From Meghimatium bilineatum (lineage: Eukaryota; Mollusca; Gastropoda; Stylommatophora; Philomycidae), in assembly GCA_034231615.1 (NCBI GenBank), contig CM067306.1, positions 32,853,363 to 32,917,362 on the forward strand: DNA of 64,000 bases, given 5' to 3'. Below, in pieces: positions 10,516 through 20,938 of this stretch. The translations under genes were made by a program, and so were the position numbers. Position 1 is the stretch's first letter, and each line of letters begins with the position of its first letter. The notes under the pieces are model-generated. The model did not search any database. It had not been told where the DNA came from and was given only the letters and a program-made list of their open reading frames with translations.

Positions 10516-10602
10516 TGTTGTTGTGAAGAAACTGCTGTCATCATCATCATCATCAGCATTATCAAACAAGCTTCCTCCGCTAGGCTTCACTACGTCTGTT
10601 TT
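10516..10602 (-). CDS. WASHC2: WASHC2 exon, LFD module
   Basis: A 29-codon exon, phase 0 at both ends. The acceptor is CACTCTCCACAG before AAA ACA GAC and the donor is ACA|GTGAGA. It encodes KTDVVKPSGGSLFDNADDDD, two more Asp, then SSFFTTT. L-F-D followed by six Asp and F-F is a classic FAM21 LFa-type motif. A decayed look-alike is at 11761-11838, and another SLFD peptide lies at 16403-16490. This is the penultimate recognisable exon in the window. Confidence 0.88.
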
Positions 10603-11120
10603 CTGTGGAGAGTGATAAATTGAGTTATGACTGAAGGTTATCATAAGTGCACACCAGACAAATCTATTGGTGTTCAGATCCTTGTCATAATAAATTCATA
10701 GGAGTATAAATACACATGACAGTTCCAGATCAATGATGATTTATCAGTCTATATACACATGCGGTTGTGTCTGTGGTTCTCACCAATGGCCCACTAGAGA
10801 AACCACCCATGCAACAGAAATCCTTAGTAGACATGCCGTTATATTGAGGTTATCTTCTTATAGAAGCTTCATGGTACGTTATCTACACAATTCTACTTTT
10901 ATTTTGTTGTTGAAATGTGTTTCATGTTTGCTTGAATATTTGTACACACCCTCTGTGATTTAGAGGGAGCCAGAGATGTACTGTGCATCACAGGAGAGGA
11001 GGAAACTGACAGCACTGATTTTTCCTATGGCTGAGACCCATCACAGAGGCACAGTGACTCAGGATGTGACAATCCTTTTGACTTGAACATTTGGTTGCAT
11101 GCCTGGAGCAATAGAGAAGT
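10603..11120. other. Intron; dispersed repeat at 10775-10890
   Basis: 10775-10890 (GTTCTCACCAATGGCCCACTAG ... GATAACCTC-type block in reverse) matches the reverse complement of 42322-42450. Shared words include CATGCAACAGAAA, TTATATTGAGGTTATCTTCT and TATAGAAGCTTCATGG. Nothing else recognised. Confidence 0.55.
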
Positions 11121-11124
11121 TCAG

Positions 11125-11340
11125 CATAACCAGTAGTCATTTGGTGGCAGAGAATGAGCACAGTGAACCCTATCTTGGCTAAAGTGGCTAGGAGCAGTGC
11201 ATAGGTTGAAACCTACCTTCCTGATGGTGTGATAGTTATTCTCTGGCTCTGGGTGGGATGAAAATCCACAGACTTCCCAGCAATATAATGCCATTGGGTC
11301 AAAGGGCATGAGCCCATAGACCACTGGATCAGCAACCAAC
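11125..11340 (-). mobile_element. tRNA-like SINE
   Basis: The minus strand starts with (GGTT)n, then GATCCAGTGGTCTATGGGCT (A-box-like) and GTGGATTTTCATCCCACCC (B-box-like), with a body up to TTCTCTGCCACCAAATG. Class inferred from the box spacing only. Confidence 0.45.
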
Positions 11341-11399
11341 CAACCAACCAACCATCAGCCTATATCTATTATGTTTCTCTTCACATGCTGCTCCAATCT

Positions 11400-11660
11400 C
11401 TACACCAATCTCATGAAGTCTTGAGAAGCAACTATGATTCACGCTATTGAAAATCTTCTGAGCGGATGAAGTCCCTCAATGCATTAACTATGTCAGATCA
11501 ATCCATTGATGTACATATTAACACTGTGGTCATGCTCGTCAGTGTATCAGCTTGCTCATTACCCTCAATACCCACATGTTCCGGCACATATTTAAAAATG
11601 AAAATCTTGCAAGCCATCTATATGACCATAACAGAGTTCAAGGTGTTTTCTCATGCTGAT
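11400..11660 (-). pseudogene. LINE RNase H fragment
   Basis: The minus strand reads KYVPEHVGIEGNEQADTLTS, the His-x-Gly...Asn-Glu-x-Ala-Asp block of retrotransposon RNase H, then a tail similar to plus-strand 53030-53180. Isolated and 5'/3' truncated. Confidence 0.75.
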
Positions 11661-11760
11661 TGGCTGTATCACTGCTGACCAAATGATTTAATAATGAGGA
11701 ATGGGTTCCTGTAAGTACAACATACTTTTTGCAATTATGACAGAACCCATTGAGGTAAAC

Positions 11761-11838
11761 TGAAGATTGATAAATTGTTGAACTATAATAGTATCTATCA
11801 TCAGTGTTATCAAACAGGCTGTAACTACTGGACTTCTG
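11761..11838 (-). pseudogene. WASHC2: Candidate or decayed WASHC2 LFD exon
   Basis: The minus strand after GCAGACAG reads QKSSSYSLFDNTDDRYYYSS, then TIYQSS before a possible GTTTAC donor: 26 codons, phase 0/0, which would fit between the 17824 and 10516 exons. It mirrors the functional SLFDNADDDDDD exon 1.2 kb downstream, but most of the acidic run is lost (Arg-Tyr-Tyr-Tyr). A duplicated exon that has decayed is the likeliest reading; a real divergent exon is possible. Confidence 0.3.
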
Positions 11839-12059
11839 CTGTCTGCAAAGCATAGGTTCCCAAACTTTTTTGGGCCACCGCTCCCTTTGCAAGACATAAA
11901 TATTGTAACGACCCCTCCCCCCCCCAATTATAAGTTTTCGGCTGCCGTTTGATATTATCAACGTAAATAGCAACTACAGGTAATGATACATTGCTGCTTA
12001 TACAGTTAAATTATTGATTATTAAAAAAGTAGTGGTCAATTTGTGCTTCATCTTGAACA

Positions 12060-14565
12060 CAGTTATTGCTATACCAGTTTCGAAAGGAACATAACACAAA
12101 TGTAAAGATTGTAAAGTGTATGCTCGAATAACATTATGAACAATTTAATACAATGATTTAAATATGAAAATTTGAAATACATATTAAGAAGTTCCTCTTG
12201 AATAAAAGTTTCAATAGAAGTTTCCACAAAAAAACTTAAATAATGTTGCTTTTTTTTTGTTTTAATTAAATTCAATTCATCATCTTGTAATTGTGGATTG
12301 ACTTCACTGAATATTTTATATAGGTCTGTCAAATAAGCAATGCCTTTTTTTTATGTAATCAGGTTGGCTGTCAATCCATTGTCTCTGTATCTTTTGAAAG
12401 CCAAAGAACTTCTATGAGATCCAGCAAACAAAATAAATCCTCACTACAAAGTTGACTAAACAATCTGTCACTCAATGAATTGTTTTAATCTTGTTGACTG
12501 CTCTAATAACATAATGGGGTGAGGTAAGCAGGCATTCATTTAAATTCTTTGCAACCAAATGTTGACGATGAAGTACACAATGAGGTACACAATATATAGC
12601 GATAGATTTGGTACTGCTTGTTTCAAGAGAGCTATGAAACCCTTTTGCCGCCCTGTCATTGCTGGAACACCATCATTAGCAGCAGACAAAATATTAGAAT
12701 AAGAATGTCTTTCTCTTGAAAAAAAAAAATATTCATGTTATTAAATATAGATTCTCACTTTGTGTCCATTTTCAAGTTTTTAGCAAATAATAATTCTTGA
12801 CAAAATCAAAATTTTTCATCTTTTATGAATCGTATGTATGATATGAGTAGTGCTTCATTATTTGGTTGAGATAATTCATCGAGTTGAATGAACAATTAGC
12901 ATGTCTGCAAATAATCGCACAATGATTTTTCAACATCTCCACCCATTTCATCGATTATACTTTGCACTGCATTATTTCTCAAAGGAATATTGCGGATGAT
13001 ATCAGACAATGGATTTAAGGAGTACGGTAATGACTTCTTTTACTGCTGGCAAGATTAATTCCTCATCAAATCTGTGTAGTGTTCTAGTTTTTCCTATTAA
13101 TAATGAAATATTATAAGAAGCTTGTAATCCGTCAGTATGGGGTGCAAAGGGACCGCATTGCTCTCGGCGGACCCAGGGTTAGCAGATAACCAAGATCCCA
13201 AATGTACCTCCTCGCGGTGCATCCTGGAAACAGAAATACAGCAGATCGAGCTGATTCTGGCCAAATCATTTGGGGATCGTGTCCGATAATGTGGAGGTAG
13301 CAGATGGAAAGAGATTTGAATGCATAAAAGACAGACAATATCTCCAACACCACTAGTAACACCACATACAGCGACACTGTCGACATAGTCCGAACATTGG
13401 AGGGGTGGCCAATGAAAAAAGCGTGAAAAAGTGGATGCATGGCGAAAGACAGATAGATTTCATAATAAGTACAATGGAAACAAAAATGAAATGGCAGAAC
13501 AGCGCTAGAGGGCAGCGCAAACTGCAAACAGATGGTGGAAACGATTACGGAAATTGGAACTACAAGCTCTGTCAGCTCGCGACGAGCTTCTAGTTACTTG
13601 ATTTCTTTATAGGCAGAGACCCATACCCAATAATGGGCGTCTAGCAAAGCAAAAAGAACTGGCCTAACTCTAATGTCGAGTCTTCCTATACCGGAAACAT
13701 GCTCGCAAAGAGAAAGGGTGCGGTAACCGATAGGCTCAGGCAAGAAAGGGACAAAGATGGCAGTCCTGGCCCAACTCTACTGTCGAGCTTTCCTATACCG
13801 GAAATACACTTGCAGAGAGAAAGGGTTCAGTACCTAATGGGCTCAGGCGCTATTGGGACAAGGTCGCTCAGCTCGAGAACGTCTTGCTCTCAAACGTGTG
13901 GTGTGAGACTCGAACTTGGGCAAGCGGTTCACGATGTCGGTGAATGACACCTCGGCTAAAAGGGCGAAAGAGCCAGGGTCCAACTCTTCTGTTGAGTTCT
14001 TCCTCTTAATGAACCAGTCTTACAGATGAGAAACGGTTCGGAACCCGATGGGCAAAGGCACAGTACGTCCAATTACACGAGGCAAGTTCATAGACAGTGG
14101 AACACCTCGTGCGAGACAGACGTGAGCAAAAATCGTCTGGGCGAAGAGTCACCACAAACATGCGTGCCTGGCGACAGATAGGGAGGCTGTCACAGGCTAG
14201 GGTAGCCCACCCGAATTGTCAAGGCATGTCGAAATCGGATGTGCTAGGCCTATAAGGCGCATAACGGTAAAGGTAAAAAAAGGTAATCACGCTCCCAGTG
14301 GAAATCACACGGATATCCGTGTTTGTTACAATGGAGCGAAGGAAAAAAAATCCGTCAGTATCATGTTTAGTGGAAGACGCAAAATGTTTTGATATATTTG
14401 GACGCTTAAAATGTTTTTCTTCAAGTACTTGAAAATAGGATAAATCTTTATTCTTTTTTTGTCAGAATGCATTTTAGTCAAATGCTCTTGTAGCCTAGAT
14501 GGCTTTATTCCTTCATTTGAAAATACTTTTGACAAATTGAGCAAATAGGTAATAATTGGTTCATA
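12060..14565 (-). pseudogene. hAT transposase (ZBED/FAM200 type), broken
   Basis: In minus-strand order: a BED-like finger SNEGIKPSRLQEHLTKMHSD (14530-14470); then, after the retroinsertion, NILSAANDGVPAMTG (~12690-12640), KGFIALLKQAVP, CVPHCVLHRQHLVAKNL (~12590-12545), NSLSDRLFSQLC (~12480), and YLTDLYKIFSEVNPQLQDDE (~12330-12270). These are the landmarks of an hAT transposase up to the middle of the RNase H-like fold. Frame changes and stops occur between the blocks. The C-terminal dimerisation domain, present in the 7745-8728 relic, is not seen here. Confidence 0.8.
13139..14348 (+). mobile_element. 1.2 kb retroinsertion with 13-bp target duplication
   Basis: The insert is bounded by AATCCGTCAGTAT at 13126-13138 and 14349-14361 and ends in GGAAAAAA, implying plus-strand retroposition. 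It is GC-richer than its surroundings. It carries a ~100 bp unit three times (about 13660-13765, 13766-13865, 13968-14075), each with AACTCT...GTCGAGT-TTCCT and a GAGAAAGGG/GAGAAACGG word. No enzyme domain is recognised, so it may be the 3' end of a LINE with a repetitive 3' UTR, or a large SINE-like element. Confidence 0.7.
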
Positions 14566-14885
14566 GAAGATTGAATAAATCCATATTTCAAATACTCAAT
14601 ACCGTACTGTCGACATTTCTCTTTAATTCAGACATAATGAAGTAATACAATTTGCTACAATATTCACAAAATAAAAGATTTAATGTACACTTTTTATGAT
14701 TTCACTTATGAATCACACTTTCGACTGATGATTATTGGAAAAGAACAAAAAAATAATGAATAATATTCCTAAACAACTGGTATTTATAAATTTTAAATGC
14801 AGCCCGAATCGACTTGCATGCATTGACTTGTTTGCAATAGTCTGGCCTATAGAAGCATCTCTGCATAGCAAACTGTGATGAACTT

Positions 14886-15740
14886 ACAACGACCTAGATT
14901 AGACCACTCTATGATGATGTTCGTCCGTCGTGATCGACGATGACCAAAAACTCAACCATAATAATAATAACAATAAATAATAAAATAATAAAGTTAATAG
15001 TGCGTTTTTAAATGACTAGCAAGTCCAATGCGCGCACAAAATGTTCTTTTACAGAATTGACAACAATAGAATGTATCTGTGTGAGGTTGAGATGTTTTTT
15101 CTTTTCTACGTGTCCGCTTCTGTCTTGCAGTTTCTTGTCTGAATTCTTCTGCCGCTAGTGCTCCCGTTCTAATGCTGTAACGCCAAGCCGTTCTATCCTG
15201 AGCGAGGCTCTCCCAAGCACCTACGTCAATGGACCACTCTATACATGACAGGTATCGGACTGGATGTATAATATTTGATAGTAGAAAAAGACGTTTCATC
15301 ATCATCGTTTAACATATTCTTTCCAGAACGTAATCTTCTTTATAGACCTTCTGAACACCTCGTGATCCTGGGCGAGTTGACCTGCTTCCTCCTGGGACAT
15401 GTTTAAACAGTCAGATATATCGTTTGTCCATCGTTGTCTTGGGCGGTCTCTTTCTCTGCTGCCGTTTACTCTGCCTTCTGCTATTAGACTTTCCATGCTG
15501 TTATGTCACTTTAGATGACCAAATAAGTTCAACTTTCTTGTTATGATGTTATTTAGGAGCCAGACCTCTTCGACGTTTAATAATTGTAATACTTCTTTGT
15601 TTGTCTTTTTTGCTGTCTGTGGTAATGCAACATTTTTCAGTAGTATCTAAATTCGAAGGCGGAAATATTCTTTACCACTGTTTTATTTAGAGTCCAAGCC
15701 TCACAGCTGTATTAGATGACGCTTATGGAGGATATATTTT
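14886..15740 (-). mobile_element. LINE 3' tails with C2H2-type end and (TAA)n
   Basis: Minus strand 15305-14994 reads DVGAWESLAQDRTAWRYSI, a basic linker, then C-x2-C...ARIGLASHLKTHY, the terminal zinc-finger-like block of many metazoan LINE ORF2 proteins. It is followed by the 3' UTR CGTCGTGATCGACG region and a TTA-rich tail (14957-14993). Directly upstream, 15496-15302 reads SRERDRPRQRWTNDISDCL...ITFWKEYVKR, the end of a different LINE, so two truncated tails lie end to end. Relatives of the second are at 25972-26165 and 58972-59040. Confidence 0.78.
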
Positions 15741-15868
15741 AGTTTGTTTGTCTTTCTCTTTAAAATTGATTATTTTTACTCTAAAATTTCTTGTTTATTT
15801 CTGAGAAATACTGACAAGTCCAAAGGCTTCGGGATATGGTGTGAAACAATCTGTTGTTCTTATTTATG

Positions 15869-16060
15869 TTGTGGAATCCCTCTATACCGCCTTCTTTTTA
15901 TAACATTTTCCCTATATAACAACACTTTTCAAAATCCCCAATTATATTTATTCTTTAGTATTTATACTGTATAGGCCCCATATAGCGAGTTTCTTTGTTG
16001 ACATAGGCCTACATATTTTGTCGTTGGTCTGGATCAAGTTGTTATAATGTGATTCCACTG
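15869..16060 (-). mobile_element. pogo-like MITE, inverted second copy
   Basis: The reverse complement aligns along its length with 6466-6640: CAGTGGAATCACATTATAAC, AACTTGATCCAGACC, ATAAATATAATTGGGGATTT, GAAAAGTGTTGTTATA, AGAGGGATTCCAC. A TA follows at 16061-16062. The left terminus is eroded. Carried inside the hAT element 11851-16402. Confidence 0.82.
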
Positions 16061-16402
16061 TAACTCGTTCATAGACAGAAAATTGCAGTAGCAATTATAC
16101 TTATGATTGTAATCAGCTCAATTGCAAAACAAAAGATCAAAGAGGCTTGGATTAGCTTTTAGATACTTTTGATGCCGATCGCTTATACGGGAGCTGTCAA
16201 CACACCTGAAACATCAAAGAGCAGTGATGACATAACTATTTCAGAGAAGATACAATACCTCGTCCATTTCAAAATAGTGGAAGTGATACACCTGTATGAG
16301 GAGATATTTTGCCGAGGAGCCACCCCCTATACCGCATTAATTTTTTTCTTAACCCACTATCGCCCCCCCCCCTCGAGGTACCGCCCACTTTGGGAACCTA
16401 TG

Positions 16403-16490
16403 ATGTGAAGCCTAATACATTAGCCTTATCAAACAGGCTCCTCGTCGAGGCCAACTCCTTGAATTGGAGATGGGAATAGTCCAGCTAACA
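16403..16490 (-). pseudogene. WASHC2: SLFD-containing exon-like remnant beside hAT end
   Basis: After the possible acceptor TCTCTGTTAG the minus strand reads LDYSHLQFKELASTRSLFDK, then ANVLGFTS, running straight into the hAT terminus. The nucleotides TTATCAAACAGGCT are shared with the 11761-11838 remnant and nearly with exon 10516-10602. It may be another copy of the LFD exon on the other side of the transposon. Weak: no acidic run follows the motif. Confidence 0.22.
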
Positions 16491-16689
16491 GAGACTGAAA
16501 ACTATGATTGGTCAGAATCAATCACTGATGCTGGTCGAAGATACCAGGCCGAGAGGCGCACCAGCAACCTTGGCCACGCAACGTGACTAGATAACATGTC
16601 TTCACAATAAACATACAAAAACTTCACGATATATATGATATGCTGAAAACAAATGTGCTAGGCCTATATAGTATAAATTAAATGATAGT

Positions 16690-17125
16690 TACAAGCAAAT
16701 GAGGACCATCATCTACTCTATTACGAAAGTCAACCAACAAAAAGACAACGATGACTATCTTTGACAGAACTGAGCACGTTACCGTCTTCCATGTCAAGAC
16801 AGGACGCAACAGACTAAACAGCCATTTAAATAGATTGATTCCATCACCCATGTGTCCATGTGGGCAGGCAGCATAAACCACGGAACATTTCCTGCAAGAC
16901 CGCATTACACTAAACCAGTTGTGAGAGGGGCACTGGCCCAGAGAGACAGATAACCACGGAAAGCTGTATGGGAGCACAGAGGCGCTTTCAAATACAACAG
17001 CATTTATTAATCCAACTTGCTGTGTAGACATGTTAAACCGTATGGTAGTCTTGCGGAACTTTCAAAAACACCAGCATTTTCTAGACTATCTGTGTAAATA
17101 TATTACTGTGAACGAGAAGAAGAAA
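16690..17125 (+). pseudogene. LINE RNase H C-terminal remnant
   Basis: The plus strand reads FHVKTGRNRLNSHLNRL, CPCGQAA-stop-TTEHFLQDRITLNQL, GHWPRETDNHGKLYGSTEAL and TTAFINPTCCVDML, matching the C-terminal part of the 46800-47535 element. The 3' end is GTGAACGAGAAGAAGAAATG, a short (GAA)n tail. Two stops break it. Confidence 0.82.
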
Positions 17126-17823
17126 TGACAGCCCAATGTACTTCAAGCAGGGCCTAAGATACGTTTTGTTTAACTAAGGAGATGTGGGTTATACCTAAGA
17201 GAATGGCCATTCGTTCGTTTTCATGTGTAATTCCCGCTTCTTGCTACGAAATTTGCTTACCATTTTGTGAAAAATCGTTAAGGGAGGGATTTTATCCCCG
17301 TTTATATGAATTCCTAGTTCTAAAAATCATGTTCTGATTTGCTAAGGGTGGGGGTTTGAACCTCAACTCACACCTTATCTACGCGCTAGGCTTCATGCTA
17401 TTTGGTAGAAATGATATGAACAATATGTGCAGCAGGTTATTTGATAGTTTAAAGAAATAGAAGCTACTCATGATAGCACAAGGAATTGACAATAGAATAT
17501 TCATTGTGTCACGCAATTTATTCTTTATAATTATTAGAAAATATACAGAAATATCAACAAAGAGCAGATGGATTTTCCATCTTGTGCAACGATGCGTATT
17601 TCTAATCATGACAAAGAGTTGCAAGAAATGAGCGCACATAGGTGCCAAAACAAGAGTTATCAATCAATACAGAACCGGAACACATGAATGACAAACACAA
17701 TATGAAATCGGAGCACCTACAGACATGTCTACAGAGTGGTATAATGGTGATCTGATGACTAGGAAACTATCGCGGCTTATCAATAATTTTTTTAATTACC
17801 GTAAAATCTTAATAAATGCTTAC
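17126..17823. other. Intron with a dispersed G-run repeat
   Basis: 17126-17360 is a copy of the family also at 5690, 23080 and 24160 (GGGCCTAAGATA, TGTGAAAAATCGTTAAGGGA, AATTCCTAGTTCTAAAAATC, GGGTGGGGGTTTGAACC). The remainder to 17823 is unrecognised. Confidence 0.5.
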
Positions 17824-17902
17824 CTTGTTATTAAGTTGTCTAGATGACAAGTTTCTTTGGTGGCTTCCAGTCAAACTGTTTCCACCTTTATCAGATGGTT
17901 TA
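17824..17902 (-). CDS. WASHC2: WASHC2 short basic exon
   Basis: A 79 bp exon. The acceptor is GTTTTTCTTACAG and the donor is AAG|GTAAGC. It enters in phase 2 (AG|T from the exon ending at 40744) and leaves in phase 0, which fits both neighbours. It encodes KPSDKGGNSLTGSHQRNLSS, then RQLNNK. It has no LF motif; it is a Ser/Lys-rich linker between LFa modules. Support rests on strong splice sites plus phase fit across a 23 kb intron, so confidence is below that of the LF exons. Confidence 0.65.
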
Positions 17903-18029
17903 CTGTAAGAAAAACGAAAACAATACTAATGTCTCTGCATACCAAATTGTGAGGAACCACATCAACCTAAAACAAACCGTTCTAGAGAGCTTCAAAAACA
18001 AATATCAGACTACTACCAAAGACGGATAT

Positions 18030-18172
18030 GTTAGGCCATTGACCCAAAAAATGGCGACACAATCCATTTCAATTCTCTGGACTACATCCTACTAGAAATC
18101 TAATAAGACCGTTGTCCCACTAGAGAGATCCTGTGTGAGTTTGAGAATGAACAATGAAGAAGAAGAAATATC
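18030..18172 (+). mobile_element. SINE family B copy
   Basis: GGATATGTTAGGCCATTGAC, ATGGCGACACAATCCATTTC, TCTCTGGACTACATCCTACT, GTTTGAGAATGAACAATGAA, then GAAGAAGAAG. Family B shares the 3' half with family A but has a shorter head. Confidence 0.8.
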
Positions 18173-18399
18173 AGACTGGATGCAGCATAGTGATTGACGG
18201 CAGAGAGAAGAAAATGTGTCTTCATTTTAGTCACAGATGTAGGGAAAAGAAATATAGAGCATGATGCCGTGTGTAATCAGATACTGAAAGGAGAACAAGG
18301 GAGCAAAAAAAAAAAACAACACTGGTATCTGCCACGCATGCAGGGCCGAAATATTCCTCAGTCAATTTTTTTTTTGAGTGGGAGGGGGGCACCTTAAAA

Positions 18400-18806
18400 A
18401 ACGGTCACTCGCTCACTTTCGTGTATATCTTTTTTTCCCGGAGAAAGTTTATGATCTTTTTTCCCCAGAAATACTCTTCGTCTTAATTCTGGTTCGAAGT
18501 TTAACATGTTTAGTAAGAAGGCAAATATGCGTTGATTGATAAACATTGCTGTATTTGAAAACTTATCAAGACTCCCATACAGTTTAGCATATCTACACAG
18601 CAATTTCGGGTTCCTTGATAAATGTTGTTGCCTTTGGAAGCTCCTCAAGGGTCCATACAGTTTAACTTGTCTTCACGATAAGTTCGATTTTCTTGATAAA
18701 TGTTGCTGTATTTGAAAGCTCCTATACACCTTTCTGTGGATATTCGTCTCTGTGGGCCAGTGTTAGTGTAATGCAGTCTTGCAGGATATGTTCCGAGATC
18801 AATACG
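18400..18806 (-). mobile_element. LINE 3' end with triplicated C-terminal unit
   Basis: Minus strand: from about 18806 the CATATCCTGCAAGACTGCAT (ILQDCI-type) region runs into MYGSLDKFSNTAMFI-like sequence. The last ~80 bp (AGTTTAACATGT...TTTGATAAATGTTGCTGTAT...CTCAAGG) occurs three times between 18500 and 18730. The same unit is amplified seven-fold at 54119-54668. Confidence 0.7.
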
Positions 18807-18965
18807 TTAATACAATACGTGCAACACGTTCGCATTTGTAGTAATTAATAAAAAAATTAATACAATACGTGCAACACGTTTTCATTTGTAGTAATTACTA
18901 AAAAAATTAATACACTACGTGCAACACGTTCGCATTTGTAGTAATTACTAAAACAATTAATCCAT
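18807..18965. repeat. 50-bp tandem repeat, three copies
   Basis: TTAATACAATACGTGCAACA starts at 18807, 18857 and 18907. Units are near identical (TTCGCATTTGTAGTAATTAC). The first begins exactly where the LINE remnant ends. Confidence 0.9.
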
Positions 18966-19130
18966 ATGACTTTTTTTTTTTAAAGAAAAATTATAAAAAA
19001 ATGTGTGGGTTTTTGGAGGAGGCCGTATCAATACGGAAAATCCGTACTAGTTGACACCTATGATATAAATAGAAAGAATAAATGTGCACAGAGAGATAGA
19101 CCAACAGAAAATGACAGAGATATAAAGATG

Positions 19131-19620
<490 letters not shown>

Positions 19621-19669
19621 ACATGTAAACAGAAAGAGACATTAACATGCCGTGTCGACATTTCTATCA

Positions 19670-20080
19670 AAATGTCTTCATCACGTAATAGGGGTTCTAT
19701 CCATAAATTACGTCAACAAATTATTGAACATTTTTTGTTTTTGTTGTCCATCTCCATCCATTCGCACCTTTTCAACAAACTGTCAAATATTCATGGAAAC
19801 TATCACCAGCTAATCTTTTTTTTAAACAATTTTCAAGTTATCATCCAACTTTTAAAAAACAAAAATGTGCAGAAGTACGAAAACGTACATCTTTGGTTTC
19901 CTTTTTTTTTTTTAGAAAAATGTTTCAAATTAAAATAATTGTATGGCTTCATAGAAACGGTGTTGTTGATGTTACTTCTTTTATCAACCCCCCCCCCCCC
20001 CCTTTCATTTGTCAACAACTCTCACACTTCTTAACTCCTCTTCCCCCTCCCCCAAATTGTTTTACGACGGTAATGTAAAA
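19670..20080. repeat. Dispersed repeat with TCCATAAATTACGTCAAC
   Basis: The motif GGGGTTCTATCCATAAATTACGTCAACA opens the block, and CCCCC-rich sequence with TTTGTCAACAACTCTCAC closes it. The same type of start is at 20676 (GTCCATGAATAACGTCAACA). Such ends are common on short DNA-transposon derivatives in invertebrates; superfamily not assigned. Confidence 0.5.
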
Positions 20081-20675
20081 TATGCACAGGAACAAGAAAT
20101 CCTTGAAGCACACGAACAGACTTAAAATCTGGCAGCACAGTTCTCTACTAGTTTATATTACCATCATCTGGGACGCCAAATCACTACAACCACGCCCGGG
20201 ACGTCTGCCTTATGCAACAATGGAAGCCTGTATACATCTTGTTTCTACTGGTTGCTGCCAGATATAACCATCCTGTATGGGCGTATCAAATATTCTTACA
20301 GACAAAAACACGTTTTAAAAGAGTGTTAACCAGGGGGAGTCTCCTACAACTTGTCTATTGAGACGTACAGCGCAGCTCTGTTAGATGCACAACACGCGGT
20401 CTTCTTGATTTAAATAAGGTCATGCTACTGCTTCATAAAAAGGAGTCGGTTGTCAAGAAGCGTTGTCATGATGTCCCGTCCTTGAATATTTTTCATGAGT
20501 ATAGCAAAATACAAATGTATGAGCCTTCTGCAGAATAAGCTTGCGTGCTAATCTCACTCATTGTCATTTAGCTTTACTTATCCGACGTGTTCCGTGCTGT
20601 TCGCTGGCTGGCGACACAAGTAGGCATACAATCACAGCGACTAATAATTATAATCAGTCGTATCGGATAAGGGGA
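20081..20675. other. Intron, unrecognised
   Basis: No repeat partner, splice-supported ORF or element ends found. Short open stretches of about 60 codons are not convincing. Confidence 0.35.
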
Positions 20676-20938
20676 ATGTCCATGAATAACGTCAACAATG
20701 TTTTGTCAACTTTTGAACCCCACCTTCTCAAGTTAAGAAACTGTTAAGAATTTAGCGGTCCTCCCTGCCTAAATATACACTAAAAATGCCCCACCTCCTC
20801 ATCACGTTAATACACTTTCAAGAATTTAGATCTCCCTGCATAAATATACACTAAAATACCCAACCCCAACCCTCTCGTGTTAATAAACTGTCAAGAAAGT
20901 AGTGACCTTCCCTGCCTAAATATACACACAAAATATCC
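20676..20938. repeat. ~70-bp tandem repeat interrupted by a TIR element
   Basis: Units share ACGTTAATAAACTGTCAAGA and TCCCTGCCTAAATATACAC: about three copies at 20740-20938 and a fourth at 21851-21925. The intervening 905 bp is a transposon insertion, so the two parts were once continuous. Confidence 0.85.

Larger units (their letters stand above)
11851..16402 (-). mobile_element. Decayed hAT DNA transposon with nested insertions
   Basis: The ends form an inverted repeat: CATAGGTTCCCAAAC at 11851 and the reverse complement of CATAGGTTCCCAAAG at 16402, with a G/C-run subterminal region on both sides (GACCCCTCCCCCCCC / CGCCCCCCCCCCTCG). Charlie-like hAT elements have such ends. The 8-bp flanks match only 5/8 (CTGCAAAG vs ATGTGAAG), as expected for an old copy. 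Inside lie a transposase relic, a 1.2 kb retroinsertion with target duplication, a LINE tail and a pogo-like MITE. Confidence 0.72.

Noticed and set aside
14341-14361. A-run near 14341 as a gene poly(A) site
   Set aside because: It is followed by a copy of the 13-bp target duplication, so it is the tail of a retroinsertion.
20500-20560. Possible tRNA gene or isolated pol III promoter
   Set aside because: No paired A and B boxes at correct spacing and no cloverleaf could be drawn.
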